NCBI RefSeq assembly: GCF_000421225.1
Contig: NZ_ATWL01000014.1
Span: 34,536-98,535 of the forward strand
Reading direction: 5' to 3'
Length of the DNA stretch: 64,000 nucleotides
DNA from: Ruania albidiflava DSM 18029
GTDB lineage: Bacteria; Actinomycetota; Actinomycetes; Actinomycetales; Beutenbergiaceae
Within the stretch, counting starts at the first letter, position 1; every line of letters begins with the position of its first letter. The position numbers were made by a program, and so were the translations under genes. The notes under the pieces were generated by a model. That model ran no database searches, was not told the origin of the DNA, and saw only the letters and a program-made list of their open reading frames with translations. Positions 62,338-64,000 of the stretch are shown here, in pieces.

Positions 62338-62380
62338 CTCTCCGGCGGCCCTCTGACCTGGCCTCGGTGAGACGGCCGGC

Positions 62381-62798
62381 TCAGCGTGCGGCATAGGAAA
62401 GCAATGATCGTACCGACGCCACCAGGGACTTGGACGTCGCACGGGCTGCTACCCAACGGGTGGCCCGGTCTTGGATCTTGCGGCAGCGGTCGGGCTCAGA
62501 CTGGAGCTGGCAGATCAACGAGTCAGGCTCGCCCGCTGGGTACAACGCTCGATCAGCCAGGTGCGGACGCATGTCTTCCTGCGCCAGTACGACCACACCG
62601 TGAGCCCACGCTGCCACCACTAGGGCGGTGAGCTTGGGGATCGGAAGTGGTGGTGCGAGCAGATACTGCATCCGACCAAGGAATGCTGAGCGAGACCACA
62701 CCTCTGGGGAAAGGCGCTCGATCGAGCGTCCGGCAAGCCTGGTCGGGCCGCGCCCGTAGCAGTACAGCAAGTTGCGCAGGTCCCGAGGTACTAGCTCC
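62381..62798 (-). pseudogene. Glycosyltransferase C-terminal remnant cut by the IS element
   Basis: About 138 residues of an open frame that lacks a credible start and abuts the insertion sequence. The last 75 residues look like the end of a GT-B transferase: VVLAQEDMRPHLADRALYPAGE, then a helical tail (CRKIQDRATRWVAARATSKSL). The N-terminal donor and acceptor domains are missing, presumably displaced to the far side of the element beyond the window. Probably non-functional. Confidence 0.6.
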
Positions 62799-64000
62799 AA
62801 CGCCGTTCGGTTAGCCGTCGGGTCCGGTCGTCAAGATCTTCGTGTGGAGTGTCGCTGGATAGGTTCGTCGGTCGATGGTGTCTCGGCCTTTGGCGCGGTA
62901 TTTCGAGATCGCGCGTTTGATGACTCGCTGCCGGGTGCGGGTCCGGCGTGCTGGCATGACCTCGTCCAGGAGGGCGGCGCCGATGCGCCCGATGAGATCG
63001 ATCGTGGTGCCGGTGATGGTGCCCGCGGCTTGGATGATCTGATCGCGTGCTGTCCGCAGTGCGGTGGTGAACGAGAGCCGGTCAGGATCGAGGTCTGGAC
63101 GGGCCAGAGCGGTGTCGCTGATCGCGATGCGCAGCACCTGGTAGGCGGCCAGCAGTGCCCAGACCTCTTGGGTGACGGCGGCCGGGTGCTTGCCGCGCAG
63201 CACCCGGCCGGCAAGGATCGTGGACTTCAGCTCGCAGTAGGCCGTCTCGATCTCCCAGCGTTCGTGATAGAGCCGGAGCAGTGCCTGTGCCGGTGCTTGC
63301 TCGGGATCCAGCAGCGTGGTGATCAGCCGGTAGTTGCCAGTGCGGGTCCCGGACTCGGTGATGATGGCGATCTGGGCGTTGATCACTCGAACGCTCACGC
63401 CTCGTGCTTGGGCGAGGTAGGAGCCGTCGGGAAGCCGTTCCTGCGGCACCAGAGCCATTGCCCCGTTCCCGGTCTTGGCCCGGATGAGGAAATCGGCGCC
63501 CGCGCCGTCATGAACGTCGCTGAAGACCTGGTAGGTGGCGAAGTTCCGATCCCCGAGCAGCAGCATCCCAGGGCGCAATGCACCGGTCAGCTGCCGGGCA
63601 TAGCCGAGCTCACCGACCCGGTCGGACCCGAACACGGCCTCGATGACGGTCCTGGTCCCGCAGGCCAGCAACGCGACCAAGCGCAGGAACGGGTAGCCGG
63701 CTTCCCCGTTCGGGCCGCCGCGGGGTTTGGGGAAGGCCACCTGATTCGCCTCGGTGTCCGCGACCGGGATCTGGGTGCCGTCGATCGCTACCACCAGGCG
63801 GCCCGCGAACCTCACCGAATCCTCGGCGTGGGTGGCCGCGGAGCCAGCGAGCAGCGTGAACAACTCACGCAACGGCCCGGGCCCCACCCGCCGCATCGCC
63901 TGCACGATCGAGGACTTCGCCGGTCTCGGCACCAGCACGGACAACCCGCTGCTCAACCGCCCCCAGACCTGCTGCCACCCCTGCTCAGCGAACAAGGCAC
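62797..64000. mobile_element. IS4-type insertion sequence, one end inside the window
   Basis: The element contains the transposase gene on the minus strand and runs off the right edge. Its left end is placed near 62797 because transposase coding stops at 62811 and the interrupted glycosyltransferase frame resumes just below. The bases CCAACGCCGTTCGGTTAG could be the terminal inverted repeat, but the other end is not visible, so repeat and target duplication cannot be confirmed. Confidence 0.6.
62811..64000 (-). CDS. IS4-family transposase (5' end beyond window)
   Basis: C-terminal 396 residues of a DDE transposase that cuts and pastes its own element. Catalytic residues are visible: the first aspartate in VVAIDGTQIPV, the second in LLLGDRNFA, and the glutamate in YHERWEIETAYCELKS (the IS4 YREK-like signature). 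The frame is open to the window edge and residues such as ALFAEQGW belong to the family's N-terminal domain, so the real start lies outside. Stop codon TAA at 62811. Confidence 0.9.
   Translation of the reverse strand, partial: ALFAEQGWQQVWGRLSSGLSVLVPRPAKSSIVQAMRRVGPGPLRELFTLLAGSAATHAEDSVRFAGRLVVAIDGTQIPVADTEANQVAFPKPRGGPNGEAGYPFLRLVALLACGTRTVIEAVFGSDRVGELGYARQLTGALRPGMLLLGDRNFATYQVFSDVHDGAGADFLIRAKTGNGAMALVPQERLPDGSYLAQARGVSVRVINAQIAIITESGTRTGNYRLITTLLDPEQAPAQALLRLYHERWEIETAYCELKSTILAGRVLRGKHPAAVTQEVWALLAAYQVLRIAISDTALARPDLDPDRLSFTTALRTARDQIIQAAGTITGTTIDLIGRIGAALLDEVMPARRTRTRQRVIKRAISKYRAKGRDTIDRRTYPATLHTKILTTGPDG

Overview
This window is very GC-rich, with dense coding, frequent GTG/TTG starts and many 4-base ATGA/GTGA overlaps. 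A WhiB regulator and the set DUF5719, PF06262, DUF3499, phosphomannomutase and Trm112-like protein point to an actinobacterium, most likely of the order Micrococcales. The genus cannot be fixed from the sequence. No rRNA, tRNA or CRISPR array was seen.

Layout. (1) 1-15362: a cell-envelope polysaccharide region. It holds large GT2 glycosyltransferases (one fused to a teichoic-acid type CDP-glycerol transferase), a nucleotide-sugar dehydrogenase, a sugar epimerase, a low-molecular-weight tyrosine phosphatase and a membrane-anchored TupA-like ATP-grasp protein. An amidohydrolase and a small lipoprotein lie among them. (2) 15369-26630: an actinobacterial housekeeping block (TIGR03089, whiB, giant membrane GT2, DUF5719, PF06262, DUF3499, phosphomannomutase, Trm112-like, cation efflux) interrupted by a second TupA-like ATP-grasp gene. 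(3) 26725-52979: an accessory locus rich in amide-ligase folds. It has two MurF-like ligases (one fused to a dipeptide-epimerase domain), six CphA/RimK-like ATP-grasp proteins, a PF14397-type ATP-grasp protein, an Asp/Glu racemase, an asparagine-synthetase-like protein, a D,D-peptidase-like protein without signal peptide, two GT-B transferases, a TagGH exporter and a UDP-sugar dehydrogenase. (4) 53152-62337: two more TupA-like proteins, two CDP-glycerol transferases, a GT2 and a MurG-like transferase. (5) 62381-64000: a glycosyltransferase remnant cut by an IS4-type element that runs off the window.

How the genes may work together (inference): nucleotide-sugar dehydrogenases, GTs and CDP-glycerol transferases would build an anionic wall polymer exported by TagGH. 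The Mur ligases, ATP-grasp proteins, racemase and epimerase would make a cytoplasmic peptide or poly-amino acid containing D- or epimerised residues. The TupA-like proteins, whose family is named for teichuronopeptide synthesis, could join amino-acid material to the glycan. The most unusual proteins are an enolase-fold/ATP-grasp/acylphosphatase triple fusion with an apparently intact acylphosphatase site, its degenerate paralogue, and the short ATP-grasp-like partner encoded after each of them. One ATP-grasp gene has an apparent frameshift at a run of seven C.
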